DNA from: Marinimicrobium sp038419845
Lineage (GTDB): Bacteria; Pseudomonadota; Gammaproteobacteria; Pseudomonadales; Cellvibrionaceae
Reading direction: 5' to 3'
NCBI RefSeq assembly: GCF_038419845.1
Contig: NZ_JBCAQT010000012.1
Coordinates: forward strand, 62,001-126,000
Length of the DNA: 64,000 nt
The position numbers and the translations under genes are program-made. This document shows positions 1-8,960 of the stretch, piece by piece. Numbering within the stretch: the first letter of the stretch is position 1; each line of letters begins with the position of its first letter. The notes under the pieces were generated by a model that was not told the DNA's origin, ran no database searches, and saw only the letters and a list, made by a program, of their open reading frames with translations.

Positions 1-1130
1 ATTACGCCCAGGCGCTGGATTTCATCGCGATTGTGCAGCGTGGCGTTGGAGACCGTCACTCCGCCGACAAACACCGGCTTCAGGCGCGCCACCGGAGTGA
101 CGGCACCGGTGCGGCCCACTTGAAATTCGACATCCTGCAGCTCGGTCATTTCCTCCTGGGCGGGAAACTTGTAAGCGATGGCCCAGCGTGGGGCGCGGGC
201 GACAAACCCCAGTTCTTCCTGCAGGTCGCGCCGGTTGACCTTGAACACAATACCGTCAATGTCATAAGCCAGCCCGGTGCGGCGTTCCCCCAGCTCACGA
301 TAGTAGTCGATGCAGGCCTGAGCGCCCTGCACCACCTGTATTTCGCGATTGATTTTCAGGCCCCAGCCGCGCAGGGCCTCGAGAATGTCCGAGTGGCGCC
401 CGGGCACCTCGCCCTCGACGTAGCCGATGCTGTAGGCGCACATTTCCAGGGGGCGTCGGGCGGTGATGCGCGCATCCAGTTGGCGCAGACTGCCCGCGGC
501 GGCATTGCGTGGGTTGACGAAGGTCTTGTCTCCAGCCTCGCGCGCTTTCTCATTGAGCCGCTCAAAACCGGCCCGGGGCATGTAGATCTCGCCGCGTACT
601 TCCAGCACGGCGGGATAGTCACGGCCGCGCAGACGCAGGGGAATGGAGTCGATGGTGCGCACATTCTGGGTGATGTCTTCGCCCTGGGTGCCATCGCCGC
701 GCGTGGCGCCGCGTACCAGCATGCCGTCCTGATACAGAAGGCTGACGGCGATGCCGTCCAGTTTGGGCTCGCAGGCGTACTCGATGTCGCTGTCATCCTG
801 AAGCCGATCTTTGACCCGGCGATCAAACGCCCAGATGTCCTCTTCGCTGAAGGCATTGTCCAGCGACAGCATGGGGAGCTCGTGGGTGACGGTGGCAAAG
901 GCACTCAGGGGCGTCTGCCCGACCCGCTGGGTGGGAGAATCGGGGGTGATCAGGTCCGGATAATCGGCCTCGAGCCGTTGCAGTTTCTGCAGCAGACGAT
1001 CGTATTCCGCATCGGGAATCTGCGGGTCATCGAGCGCATAGTAGCGGTAGTTGTGTTCCTGGAGTTCAGCGCGCAGCGCTTGCGCCTCGGCGCTGACTTC
1101 AGCGGGGATGGCGGCGGCAGATTTGGCCAT
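1..1130 (-). CDS. ligA: NAD-dependent DNA ligase LigA (N-terminal 376 codons, cut by window edge)
   Basis: LigA seals nicks in duplex DNA using NAD+. The visible part holds the N-terminal Ia region, with HNYRYY near residue 25 that binds NMN, and the adenylation domain. The nucleotide-acceptor lysine lies in EPKLDGIA at about residue 123, followed downstream by RGDGTQGED and the start of the OB-fold. The ATG is at 1128-1130 and gives a normal N-terminus (MAKSAAAIPAE). It is the last gene of smc-zipA-ligA, 73 bp after zipA, an order known from pseudomonads and relatives. The C-terminal zinc finger, HhH and BRCT parts lie outside the window. The identification is secure. Confidence 0.96.
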   Translation of the reverse strand, partial: MAKSAAAIPAEVSAEAQALRAELQEHNYRYYALDDPQIPDAEYDRLLQKLQRLEADYPDLITPDSPTQRVGQTPLSAFATVTHELPMLSLDNAFSEEDIWAFDRRVKDRLQDDSDIEYACEPKLDGIAVSLLYQDGMLVRGATRGDGTQGEDITQNVRTIDSIPLRLRGRDYPAVLEVRGEIYMPRAGFERLNEKAREAGDKTFVNPRNAAAGSLRQLDARITARRPLEMCAYSIGYVEGEVPGRHSDILEALRGWGLKINREIQVVQGAQACIDYYRELGERRTGLAYDIDGIVFKVNRRDLQEELGFVARAPRWAIAYKFPAQEEMTELQDVEFQVGRTGAVTPVARLKPVFVGGVTVSNATLHNRDEIQRLGV

Positions 1131-1203
1131 TAACGTCGACTTCCTGCAATTCAGACTCGGGTTGATTCACATTGGGCTGGCCGTCTCTGGCCCGGGGTTG
1201 TGG

Positions 1204-2349
1204 TTAGCCCGGAGAACGCGACAGCTGCTTGCGCTCGAATTCGTGAATCCGCTGGCGGCAATGCTCCATGGTCTGCCGGGTCATGACACTGCGGTTTTCA
1301 TCCTTCATCTCTCCACCCAGCTCATCGGCGATCGAGCGGGCGGTCTCCAGCATGAGCTCAAACACCTCCACGTTCTCCATACGGGCTCCGTCCAGCGGCA
1401 GCGTCATGAACAGGCTGACGCCGGGAGTGGAAAACTCATCCATGGTATCCAGATCGAACACGCCCGGCTTGACCATGTTGGCCAGGCTGAACAGGATCGG
1501 CCCCCCGCCATGGCGCTCCTGATAACGATGAAAAATGTTCATGTCGCCAAAGCGCAGACCCGCCTGCAGCAGTGCCTCGAGCAGCGCATCGCCGCGGAAC
1601 TGCTGCCCCGCCGGCGCCATGATATTCACGATCAGCACCTCCTCGGGGTCCGGCGGCGCGGGCGCCGGCTCGCGCTCCTGTTCGCCCACATCGGAGGGCT
1701 CGGGGGGCGGTGTCTTTTCCGGCCTGGGCCTGTCTTTGGGTTTGTCTCTGGGTTTGTCCTTCGCGGCTGGCGCGGCGGACGTACGGGGTTTGGCCTCGCT
1801 GGAAGCGGTCTTTTTCGGTTCCGCCGATTTTTCCTTTCCCCCGAGTGTGGGTTCGATGCGACCCGAGCTGTCCTGGTCGTCGGATTCGGTGGTCTCCATG
1901 AGGATGGGCACCGACTCGTCCAGATTCAGTGCAACCTGCTGGGGGATGCTGCCTTTGGGTCGTGAGACGGGCTCCGCCTCGGCGGGTGTTTCTTCCTCCG
2001 GCTCGGATCCGACCGGCTCCAGGTCGTCGAAGTCCTCCTCGTACTGGTCGTAATCGGGTTCGAGTTCCTCGGTGTCGTCGCTGTCGGCGTACTCGTCTTC
2101 CACCATTTCGGGTTCACGCCGGGCGCCGCTCTCGGCCTGACGGTCACGGTAACCGACCACGCGGGCGCCGCCATTGGGCAGCTCCGCGCTGTTGTAGCTG
2201 TCCGCCGGGGAGGAACCGCTACCGGCGCTCTTGCGCATGGAGCGCGACACCCTGAGGGAGTCTTTCTGGGCGTTGCGCATACGCCGCCAGCCGTCGAGAA
2301 GAATCCCGACTATCAGCAAGACTATGATTACCGTTAACCAATCACCCAT
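1204..2349 (-). CDS. zipA: Cell division protein ZipA
   Basis: ZipA anchors and stabilises FtsZ at the inner membrane at the division site. The 381-residue protein has the expected layout: a single N-terminal membrane segment (residues about 5-21), a basic stretch (WRRMRNAQK), and a long acidic and Pro/Ala/Lys-rich low-complexity linker. A globular FtsZ-binding domain follows from about 235 to the end (EEVLIVNIMAP, DMNIFHRY, FSLANMVKPG). It lies between smc and ligA on the same strand, with a 69 bp gap after smc and 73 bp before ligA, so co-transcription is likely. The linker is long but within the family range. Confidence 0.94.
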   Translation of the reverse strand: MGDWLTVIIVLLIVGILLDGWRRMRNAQKDSLRVSRSMRKSAGSGSSPADSYNSAELPNGGARVVGYRDRQAESGARREPEMVEDEYADSDDTEELEPDYDQYEEDFDDLEPVGSEPEEETPAEAEPVSRPKGSIPQQVALNLDESVPILMETTESDDQDSSGRIEPTLGGKEKSAEPKKTASSEAKPRTSAAPAAKDKPRDKPKDRPRPEKTPPPEPSDVGEQEREPAPAPPDPEEVLIVNIMAPAGQQFRGDALLEALLQAGLRFGDMNIFHRYQERHGGGPILFSLANMVKPGVFDLDTMDEFSTPGVSLFMTLPLDGARMENVEVFELMLETARSIADELGGEMKDENRSVMTRQTMEHCRQRIHEFERKQLSRSPG

Positions 2350-2418
2350 AGTGTTATCCGTCAGTTTCCGTCATGTGTCCGTCGCTGGCGCCGGCGAGTG
2401 TGAGCACACAGACCGACA

Positions 2419-5400
2419 TTATACCGCTGCCAGCTCGGCCGCTTCATCCACATCCACGGTCACCAGGCGGGAAACGCCCGGTTCGTGCATGGTAACACCC
2501 ATCAACTGGTGCGCCATCTCCATGGCGATTTTGTTGTGGGTAATATAAATAAACTGTACATGTTCCGCCATCTCCTGAACCATCCGGGCGTAGCGACCCA
2601 CGTTGGCGTCATCCAGGGGCGCATCCACCTCATCCAGCATACAGAAAGGTGCCGGGTTGAGCCGGAAAATCGAGAACACCAGGGCAATGGCGGTCAGCGC
2701 CTTCTCCCCGCCCGAGAGCAGGTGGATGGTGCTGTTCCGCTTGCCCGGTGGCCGCGCCATGATGGCAATACCGGTATCGAGTAGATCTTCGCCGGTAAGT
2801 TCCAGATAGGCGTGCCCGCCACCGAATACTTTGGGGAACAACTCCTGCAGGCTCTTGTTGACCTGGTCGAAGGTTTCCTTGAAGCGGGTGCGGGTCTCGC
2901 GGTCGATTTTCTTGATGGCGTTTTCCAGAGTTTCCAGCGCGTCGCGCAGGTCTTCGTCCTGGGCGTCCAGGTATTGTTTGCGTTCGGATTCGGTCTGGTA
3001 CTCGTCGATGGCCGCCAGGTTGATCGCGCCCAGGCGGGCAATGCGCGCCGCTACCTGCTCCAGCTCGGTTTCCATCGGCTTGAGTTCGGCCTCTTCCGGC
3101 AGTTGGCTGAGCAGCTCCTCCAGATTGAAGTTGTCTTCCTCCAGCTGCTGGGCCAGGCCGGCGCGCTGGACTTCGAAGGTCTGCGCCGCCAGGCGCTCCT
3201 GCTCCAGGTGCGAGCGCACCGCCTGGACTTCCTGCTCGGCCTTGTGGCGCGCCTGTTCGGCGCTGCGCAGCTCGTGCTCCACAGCCTCGAGCGCGGTGCG
3301 CGCCTCGGACAGTTCGCCCTCGACCGCCAGGCGCTTGTCCAGGTTGGCCTCCAGCTCCAGCTGGTGCTCTTCGATCGGGTCGCGATTCTCGCCCAGCGAC
3401 TCCATCAACAGCTCGCGCCGCTCGCGCAGGCGCTGGGTCTGTTCCTGCAGCCGGGTGATGCCCAGACGGATGCTGTCGAGTTGGGTTTTCAGGGACTGGG
3501 CGCGCATGGCCATTTCGTGGGCCTTGTCGCGGTCGTGCCGGGCCGATTGGCGGGCCTGATCCAGCCCGCCCCGGAAGCGGTCGCGCTCCTCGAGCAGGCG
3601 CTCGCGCTCATCGGTGTCCTTTTCCATGGCCTCGATGGCTTCGCTAAGAATCATGCGCGCTTCGGCCAGCTGCTCCGACTCCTGATCCATCTGCTCGCCG
3701 GCTTCGCGAATTTCGGTCTCGGCCCGCTCGCGCCGCATGCTGATCTGCTCGATGCGGGCTTTCTTGGCGCTCAGCTGGGCGCGCAATTCGCCCGCCCGGC
3801 GGTTCTGTTCGTCGGCTTCACGGCGCAGGGTTTCCCGCTCGCGTTCCAGGTTCTGCACGGTCTCGCGGCCCTCAGTGCGGGCTTCGTCCAGGCGGGCGAC
3901 CTGCTCTTCGAGTTCGGTAATGTCCGTATCCAGCTCTTCCAGCTCCTGACGGCGGGCGATCACACCGGCACTGGCGTCGGTATCGCGCGCGACCTTGAGC
4001 CATTGCGGGCCGAGCCAGAGGCCATCGCGGGTAATCACCGACTCCCCCGCTTCCAGGCGCGAGCGCAGCGCCAGGGCTTCGGGCAGATCTTCGGCCAGAT
4101 AGACACCGCTGAGCAGATCGCTCAGATCCCAGTCGGCGGTGACCTTGTCCAGCAGACGCGGCGCCTTGTCGCCGGTCTGGGCATTCGGGCGGCTGGCGGT
4201 GTCGAGCAGCACCAGTTCGCCCTGACTCAGGCCGGCGAGCGTGCTGGCCACCGCATCGAAGCCCTCGACGCAGACCGCCTGGAGGCTGTTGCCCAGCACG
4301 GTTTCGGCGGCCTGGTTCCAGCCGTCGGTGACGCTCAGGGTCTCGGCCAGACGGGGTTGGTCGGTCAGCTGGTGTTCGTTCAGCCAGTCCGATACCGCTT
4401 CGCTTTTCTCGCCCAGAGCGGCCTGTTGCAAGGCTTCCAGTGAGGCGTGACGGCCGCGCAGGCTCTGCAGTTGGCTGCGGGCCACGTCCAGTTCATCCGC
4501 CACTTCGTTGTTCTTCTGCCGTTGGGCTTCCAGACGCTCGCCCACCGACTCACTGCCGGTGCGTTTTTCTTCCACCACCAGGTCCAGCTCGGCCAGCTGT
4601 TCATTGAGCTGATCGATTTCCTCGTCGGCGTCGCCCTGTTGCAGATTGGCCCTTTCCTCTTTGAGCTTGTCGATGCGCTGCAACAAGCGCTGCTGAACCT
4701 GCTCCAGGTGCTGGATGCGCGACTGCTGCACCTCAGCGCGCTGACGCGGTTCGGCCGCGCGCTGGTTGAAGGCATCCCACTCGCTCTGCCAGCGCTGCAT
4801 GGCCTCTTCGGCTTCCTGCAGTGCGTCGCCGGAGCTCTCCTCAGCGGCGCGCACCAGCTCCAGCTCCGGTTCCAGCTCCAGCAGCTCGGCCTCCCATCCC
4901 TCGGCTTTCTCGCGGTCAAACTGGAGGCTGTCTTCGGCTTCGCGGCTGTCCCGGTCGGTCTGTTCCAGGTCGGTCTGGAGCTGGCGGCTGCGTTCCTGGG
5001 CGTGCTGAATGGTCTGCTCGATCCGCGCAATATCGGCACCAATGGAGTAGTAGCGGCCCTGGACCTCGTTGAACTTGTCCTGCAGCTCGGTGTACTGGCT
5101 GCGACATTTCTCGATCTGGGTGTCCTTGTTGACCTGATCGGTCACGAAGGATTCCATGCGCAGCTCCAGGTCGCGTATGCCGGTCTGCTTGATCTTGGCC
5201 TGCTCATCCAGCTGGCGGTACTTGAATGCCTGCACCTGGGCCTTGAGCAGTCGCTCTTCTTTCTTGTATTCGGTGTACTTTTCGGCCGCCTGGGCCTGAC
5301 GCTGCAGGCGACTGAGCTGGCGCTCCAGCTCGTCTCGGATATCGGTCAGCCGCTCGAGGTTTTCCAGAGTGCGGCGCATCCGGTTCTCGGTATCCCGGCG

Positions 5401-5928
5401 CCGCTCCTTGTACTTGGAGATGCCCGCCGCTTCCTCGATGTATACCCGGAGCTCTTCCGGCTTGGCCTCGATCAGGCGGGAGATCATGCCCTGTTCGATA
5501 ATGGCGTAGCTGCGCGGACCCAGACCGGTACCCAGGAAGATGTCGGTAATATCCCGGCGGCGGCACTTGGTGCCGTTGAGGTAATAGACGTTCTGGGCGT
5601 CGCGGGTGACCTTGCGTTTGATCGAGATTTCGTTAAAAGCGGCGTATTCGCCCTGAACCGTTTTGTCGGTGTTGTCAAAAATCAGTTCGATGGAGGCCTG
5701 GCCTACCGGCTTGCGACCATTGGAGCCATTGAAAATGACGTCGGTCATGGCTTCGCCGCGCAGGTTCTTGGCGGAGGACTCCCCCATCACCCAGCGCACG
5801 GCGTCGATGATATTGGATTTGCCACAGCCGTTGGGCCCCACCACCGCGCACAGATTGCTCGGGAAGTTGACCGTGGTCGGGTCCACAAACGATTTAAAAC
5901 CGGCCAGCTTGATACACTTGAGGCGCAT
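2419..5928 (-). CDS. smc: Chromosome segregation ATPase Smc
   Basis: Smc forms the ATP-driven coiled-coil core of condensin, with ScpA and ScpB, and organises the chromosome. At 1169 residues it has the full family length. The Walker A motif GPNGCGKSN is at residues 31-39. Two long coiled coils rich in Glu, Gln, Arg and Leu flank a hinge at roughly 510-650. The C-terminal head has the ABC signature LSGGEK at 1071 and Walker B FCMLDE at about 1095. The ATG start gives the invariant-type N-terminus MRLKCIKLAGFKSF. It heads smc-zipA-ligA. The plus strand opposite it holds long but unsupported open frames. Confidence 0.97.
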   Translation of the reverse strand: MRLKCIKLAGFKSFVDPTTVNFPSNLCAVVGPNGCGKSNIIDAVRWVMGESSAKNLRGEAMTDVIFNGSNGRKPVGQASIELIFDNTDKTVQGEYAAFNEISIKRKVTRDAQNVYYLNGTKCRRRDITDIFLGTGLGPRSYAIIEQGMISRLIEAKPEELRVYIEEAAGISKYKERRRDTENRMRRTLENLERLTDIRDELERQLSRLQRQAQAAEKYTEYKKEERLLKAQVQAFKYRQLDEQAKIKQTGIRDLELRMESFVTDQVNKDTQIEKCRSQYTELQDKFNEVQGRYYSIGADIARIEQTIQHAQERSRQLQTDLEQTDRDSREAEDSLQFDREKAEGWEAELLELEPELELVRAAEESSGDALQEAEEAMQRWQSEWDAFNQRAAEPRQRAEVQQSRIQHLEQVQQRLLQRIDKLKEERANLQQGDADEEIDQLNEQLAELDLVVEEKRTGSESVGERLEAQRQKNNEVADELDVARSQLQSLRGRHASLEALQQAALGEKSEAVSDWLNEHQLTDQPRLAETLSVTDGWNQAAETVLGNSLQAVCVEGFDAVASTLAGLSQGELVLLDTASRPNAQTGDKAPRLLDKVTADWDLSDLLSGVYLAEDLPEALALRSRLEAGESVITRDGLWLGPQWLKVARDTDASAGVIARRQELEELDTDITELEEQVARLDEARTEGRETVQNLERERETLRREADEQNRRAGELRAQLSAKKARIEQISMRRERAETEIREAGEQMDQESEQLAEARMILSEAIEAMEKDTDERERLLEERDRFRGGLDQARQSARHDRDKAHEMAMRAQSLKTQLDSIRLGITRLQEQTQRLRERRELLMESLGENRDPIEEHQLELEANLDKRLAVEGELSEARTALEAVEHELRSAEQARHKAEQEVQAVRSHLEQERLAAQTFEVQRAGLAQQLEEDNFNLEELLSQLPEEAELKPMETELEQVAARIARLGAINLAAIDEYQTESERKQYLDAQDEDLRDALETLENAIKKIDRETRTRFKETFDQVNKSLQELFPKVFGGGHAYLELTGEDLLDTGIAIMARPPGKRNSTIHLLSGGEKALTAIALVFSIFRLNPAPFCMLDEVDAPLDDANVGRYARMVQEMAEHVQFIYITHNKIAMEMAHQLMGVTMHEPGVSRLVTVDVDEAAELAAV

Positions 5929-6012
5929 AGATCCCTGTTATCCTGAATGTCACGTTATTTCAACTTACGGCGCGCCGGAACCCGCCTAGCCCATTGAAAT
6001 CATTATGATTAT

Positions 6013-6065
6013 CCGGCCTCCGACGGCCCTTCGGCTGCCCTTGAGCAGGAGGGGTCGGAGGTCGG
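6013..6065. repeat. Inverted repeat in the smc upstream region
   Basis: The 205 bp between ccmI and smc contains no gene. It holds a 12-bp imperfect inverted repeat (6013-6024 against 6054-6065, 11 of 12 paired) around a 29-nt loop. It could fold in the smc leader or mark the 3' end of the ccmI transcript. No U-tract follows on either strand, so it is not a classical terminator. Confidence 0.45.
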
Positions 6066-6133
6066 TTGCAAAAGCGGGAATTCTACACGGAAGCGGCAAA
6101 TATTACACCAGCCGCTACCCTGTCGGATGGGAC

Positions 6134-7423
6134 CTATTCAGTGACCGGTTCGTCAATCACCAGCTCGATATTCTCGGGCACGTCATCAAGCGAGATGGGC
6201 CCCACAAGGCCCTGCCAGTCGCCGGGTTTGGGCGTGGCATCCCCGTCCTTTGACAGTCGTGCCACCAGCTCCACTTCCTCGACGCTGCTCAGAGAGGCTG
6301 CCGGTGACATGCCCATAGTATCATCCAACACTATTGATGATGGCAATTGGTTGGCCTGAAAGCGTGTAATGGCAAGGGGCATGGGTGAACCCTGCCAGGC
6401 CCGGGCGAAAACAAAGACCCACTGATCGCCGTCGAAGTCTACTTCGTCGCCCAGGCGGACCCGGAGTGGAATCTCGATCGATGCCTCAGCACTGGGCTCA
6501 TCAGTTTGGGCCTCTGGCGTCTCTCCGCGTTGAGCCAGGGCGCTGCGCGCCCGCTCGACCCCGCGTTGAAAGGCCTGGGCGTTGCCCGAGCGCGGATCCA
6601 TCTGATCCAGCGCACGCTGCCAGTAGCGGATGGCATCCTGAAAGTTCTGGTTGCCAAAGGCGTCAATCCCGGCCAGACCCAGTGCGGTGGTTTCCTGGGG
6701 ATCGTTTTCCAGCGCTTCCTTAATCAGGTCTCGCGCCCGGCTCCCGATGCGGTTGTCGTCCCGGATAAACAGGGTCTCGGCCAGCTCGGCCTGAATGCGG
6801 GGAGACTTCGGCTCCAGCTCCAGGATGCGTTCGTAGGCCTCGATCGCGCGATCAAAGTGGCCGAGCTCGCGTGAGTAGAGCGCCAGTAGAAACAGATGCT
6901 GGGTGGAGTCGGGGTTGTCTTCCAGCCGCTTCTGGATCTGCTCCACGAGCGTCCAGGTAAGGCCCGGGTCCACCCGGCGGTCGTTCATCCGGTCTTCCCG
7001 ATCCTGCAGGCTCTTGGCCATCTGCAGCTCGGCCAGATGCAGGTCTTCACTGGCTCCGCGCCACTCGTACCAACCGATACTGCCCGCCAGCAGCACCACG
7101 GCGGACAGCATCAGCACCCGGCCGCCAGGCAGCGCGCGACCGCGCGTCGGTTTGCTGGTGGCCAGCTCCCGCTCTTCCTGCAGTAGTGCCCGCTCCTGTT
7201 CGCGCTTGAGCTGCTCGAACGCCGACTGCGACAGTCGCCCGGCATCCCGCGACGCCTCCAGCTCGGCCAGGTGCTCCCGAAAGAGCACCACATTGGTCTC
7301 CAAGTAACGACGCCGGACCTGCTCCAGGTGCGAGCCGGTGGCTTTGCGTCGCATGGGCCAGAGGAAAAAAGCCAGGGCCAGCACCACCATCAGGGCGATG
7401 ACCCACCAGAGAGGTGACATCAT
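6134..7423 (-). CDS. ccmI: Cytochrome c maturation protein CcmI (CycH)
   Basis: CcmI is the apocytochrome c chaperone of system I. It binds the C-terminus of apocytochromes and hands them to the CcmFH haem ligase. The 429-residue protein has an N-terminal membrane segment (about 5-22), a cytoplasmic loop, and a second membrane segment near 103-120. A periplasmic TPR part follows (about 150-280, with LFLLALYSRELGHFDRAIEAY-like repeats and ERILELEPKSP). A C-terminal periplasmic domain completes it. The start overlaps the ccmH stop by 4 bp, so the two are translationally coupled. They are separated from the other ccm genes by the tRNA and repeat block. Confidence 0.92.
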   Translation of the reverse strand: MMSPLWWVIALMVVLALAFFLWPMRRKATGSHLEQVRRRYLETNVVLFREHLAELEASRDAGRLSQSAFEQLKREQERALLQEERELATSKPTRGRALPGGRVLMLSAVVLLAGSIGWYEWRGASEDLHLAELQMAKSLQDREDRMNDRRVDPGLTWTLVEQIQKRLEDNPDSTQHLFLLALYSRELGHFDRAIEAYERILELEPKSPRIQAELAETLFIRDDNRIGSRARDLIKEALENDPQETTALGLAGIDAFGNQNFQDAIRYWQRALDQMDPRSGNAQAFQRGVERARSALAQRGETPEAQTDEPSAEASIEIPLRVRLGDEVDFDGDQWVFVFARAWQGSPMPLAITRFQANQLPSSIVLDDTMGMSPAASLSSVEEVELVARLSKDGDATPKPGDWQGLVGPISLDDVPENIELVIDEPVTE

Positions 7424-7944
7424 GATTCGCGTTTCTCGTCGTCGGAGTCGGCATGGGAGTCGCGCAGCAGCTCATCGAGCTCCCGGCGTTCTTCGGGGCT
7501 CAGATCTTCGCTGTCGGTGACCGTTTCGGCCGCCGTGCGCCGGCGTTTGAGGACCACCCGGATCAGCACCACGATGCCCACCAGCATCAGCACAACGGGC
7601 GTCAGCCAGAGCACCAGGGTGGCCGGGCTCAGTCGCGGCCGGTAGAGGATGTACTCGCCGTAGCGCTCGACCATGAAGTCGATGATCTCCTTGTCGGACT
7701 TGCCCTCATCGATCAACCGGTACACCTGATCACGCAGGTCCTCGGCAATCGGCGAGTCCGATCCCGCCAGGTTCTGGTTCTGGCATTTGGGGCAGCGCAT
7801 CTCGTCGATGAAGCTCTGGTAGCGCTGACGGTCCGATTCACTGTCGAAGTCACGCACGTCCACAGCCGCCATTGCCCCTCCGGCGGAGGCCATCACCACC
7901 AGGGCCAGACCCAGGGTGACCCATACTCGTATCATTCGACTCAA
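7420..7944 (-). CDS. ccmH: Cytochrome c maturation thiol-redox protein CcmH (CcmL type)
   Basis: CcmH helps keep the apocytochrome CXXCH thiols reduced for haem ligation. The 174 residues comprise a signal peptide (cleavage after about 27), the conserved motif RCPKCQNQNLAGSDS with Cys51 and Cys54, a three-helix domain (IAEDLRDQVY, MVERYGEY), and a membrane segment near 106-128 (LVLWLTPVVLMLVGIVVL). A basic tail ends it. It is the short form whose CycH part is the separate ccmI gene. It normally follows ccmG directly; here 1.06 kb with two tRNA genes lies between, so it probably needs its own promoter upstream of 7944. Confidence 0.94.
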   Translation of the reverse strand: MSRMIRVWVTLGLALVVMASAGGAMAAVDVRDFDSESDRQRYQSFIDEMRCPKCQNQNLAGSDSPIAEDLRDQVYRLIDEGKSDKEIIDFMVERYGEYILYRPRLSPATLVLWLTPVVLMLVGIVVLIRVVLKRRRTAAETVTDSEDLSPEERRELDELLRDSHADSDDEKRES

Positions 7945-8076
7945 GGCTAAGCGCCTCCTGTAAATTCAGTGAAGCGCGAGTATAACAAGCCCCTCGCATT
8001 CGTGGCGAGCAAAGCGGGTTTTGATTGGCTTTGTTGGGATGAATGAAAACTTTTTTAAGAAAATGGCCAAAAGCGA

Positions 8077-8104
8077 TTGACCCAGCGCCGCTTTTCATTA
8101 GAAT
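8077..8104 (+). promoter_or_regulatory. Sigma-70-type promoter for the tRNA-Val/tRNA-Asp unit
   Basis: TTGACC (8077-8082) and TAGAAT (8099-8104) are separated by 16 bp. A GC-rich discriminator (acgcccctc) follows, as is usual for stringently controlled stable-RNA promoters. The mature tRNA begins 17 bp downstream. Both tRNA genes share this single promoter and the terminator after tRNA-Asp. Confidence 0.7.
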
Positions 8105-8121
8105 ACGCCCCTCTTGAGCGA

Positions 8122-8197
8122 GGGTGGTTAGCTCAGTTGGTAGAGCGGCGCCCTTACAAGGCGTAGGTCACAGGTTCGACTCCTGTACCACCCACCA
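8122..8197 (+). tRNA. tRNA-Val (anticodon TAC)
   Basis: The 76-nt cloverleaf has acceptor GGGTGGT pairing with ACCACCC, an encoded CCA end, D-loop AGCTCAGTTGGTAGAGC, anticodon loop CTTACAA and T-loop GTTCGACTC. It is on the plus strand, opposite to the surrounding ccm genes, and is 13 bp ahead of tRNA-Asp. Confidence 0.97.
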
Positions 8198-8210
8198 TGC
8201 TCAAAACAGC

Positions 8211-8287
8211 GGACCGGTAGTTCAGCTGGTTAGAATGCCGGCCTGTCACGCCGGAGGTCGCGGGTTCGAGTCCCGTCCGGTCCGCCA
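8211..8287 (+). tRNA. tRNA-Asp (anticodon GTC)
   Basis: The 77-nt cloverleaf has acceptor GGACCGG pairing with CCGGTCC, an encoded CCA, anticodon loop CTGTCAC (GTC) and T-loop GTTCGAGTC. It is the second gene of a Val-Asp tRNA unit. Its last 17 bases plus flank are copied at 8458-8476. Confidence 0.97.
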
Positions 8288-8300
8288 TACATTGAAAGAA

Positions 8301-8325
8301 GCCCCACAGCGTTGGGGCTTTTTTT
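8301..8325 (+). terminator. Rho-independent terminator after tRNA-Asp
   Basis: The stem GCCCCA/TGGGGC (8301-8306 and 8313-8318) is followed by seven T. It lies 13 bp after the tRNA-Asp CCA and ends the tRNA transcript. Confidence 0.88.
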
Positions 8326-8457
8326 ATGTCCAGAAGAAACTGCCGTGGCCCGGGTGCGGTCGGGGCTCGAACCTCAGGGTTCGACCAATCCGTCGGGAAC
8401 GGATTGGCACAGCCGAAGGCTGCCCGTAGGGTGGGCGCCATGGACGGCGCCCATGTT

Positions 8458-8476
8458 TCCCGTCCGGTCCGCCATA
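8458..8476 (+). repeat. Partial copy of the tRNA-Asp 3' end
   Basis: These 19 bp are identical to 8271-8289, the last 17 bases of tRNA-Asp with CCA plus two flanking bases. The copy is followed, as is the original, by a GCCCCA/TGGGGC hairpin and then a related sequence (agaaactgcc). The whole 3'-end-plus-terminator segment therefore appears duplicated 187 bp downstream. This is the footprint left by integration or recombination at a tRNA 3' end. Confidence 0.75.
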
Positions 8477-8480
8477 TCAC

Positions 8481-8511
8481 GAAAAAAGCCCCACAAGTTG
8501 GGGCTTTTTTT
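8481..8511. terminator. Bidirectional terminator, duplicate of the tRNA-Asp terminator
   Basis: The stem GCCCCA/TGGGGC (8488-8493, 8499-8504) has seven T on the plus side and six T on the minus side (aaaaaa at 8482-8487). Read on the minus strand it would end a ccmA-to-ccmG transcript before ccmH. Confidence 0.75.
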
Positions 8512-8539
8512 ATGCCTGCCAGAAACTGCCGCAGTTATT

Positions 8540-8936
8540 CGTAGGGTGCGGTAAGCGAAGCGCACCCACCGTTGCCCAACCTTCTGTCACTCCATCACGT
8601 CCGGCCCGCTTCGGGGTGAACTGTTCCAAGACACGTGGCACTAATCGGCAGGATTGCCGATTAGCACAGCCGAAGGCTGCCCGCAGGGCGAGCCACATGG
8701 ATGTGGCGAGTGAACTACGTCCCTGTAACTCGTCAACACTAGTCCCGCGGTTGACGGTCTTGGAACAGTTCACCCCAAATCGGTCCTACGAGCCTTGTAG
8801 AACCTATTCCTCCAGATATTTCTCTGAAAGCTGGCACTCTTTTACGGCAGGTGGCGCTTCGCTTACCTACCCTACCCCTGAGCGGGCCGGACGTGATGCA
8901 ACACCGGTGGGTGCGCTTCGCTTACCGCACCCTACG
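8540..8936. repeat. Nested perfect inverted-repeat element (MITE-like)
   Basis: Three nested, perfectly matched arms are visible: 32 bp (8540-8571 with 8905-8936), 18 bp (8593-8610 with 8881-8898) and 20 bp (8613-8632 with 8757-8776). There is no convincing gene inside. Pieces of the element recur elsewhere: ctacccctgagcgggccgg with the following cgtga(c/t)gcaac is found again near 25870. The outer arm begins GTAGGGTGCGGTAAGCG. It could be a non-autonomous mobile element or several repeat units inserted in mirror orientation. It lies between tRNA-Asp and ccmG. Confidence 0.8.
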
Positions 8937-8960
8937 GATGAGTGGGCCGAACGTGAAGAT

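Noticed and set aside
2812..5946. Two very long open frames on the plus strand opposite smc (543 and 499 codons)
   Set aside because: They mirror the codon pattern of smc, have no recognisable domains, and smc is complete on the other strand.
8154..8480. 108-codon minus-strand frame across the tRNA genes
   Set aside because: It is antisense to tRNA-Val and tRNA-Asp and contains the GVEPVT-type peptide produced whenever a tRNA T-arm is translated. The same applies to 34764-34967.
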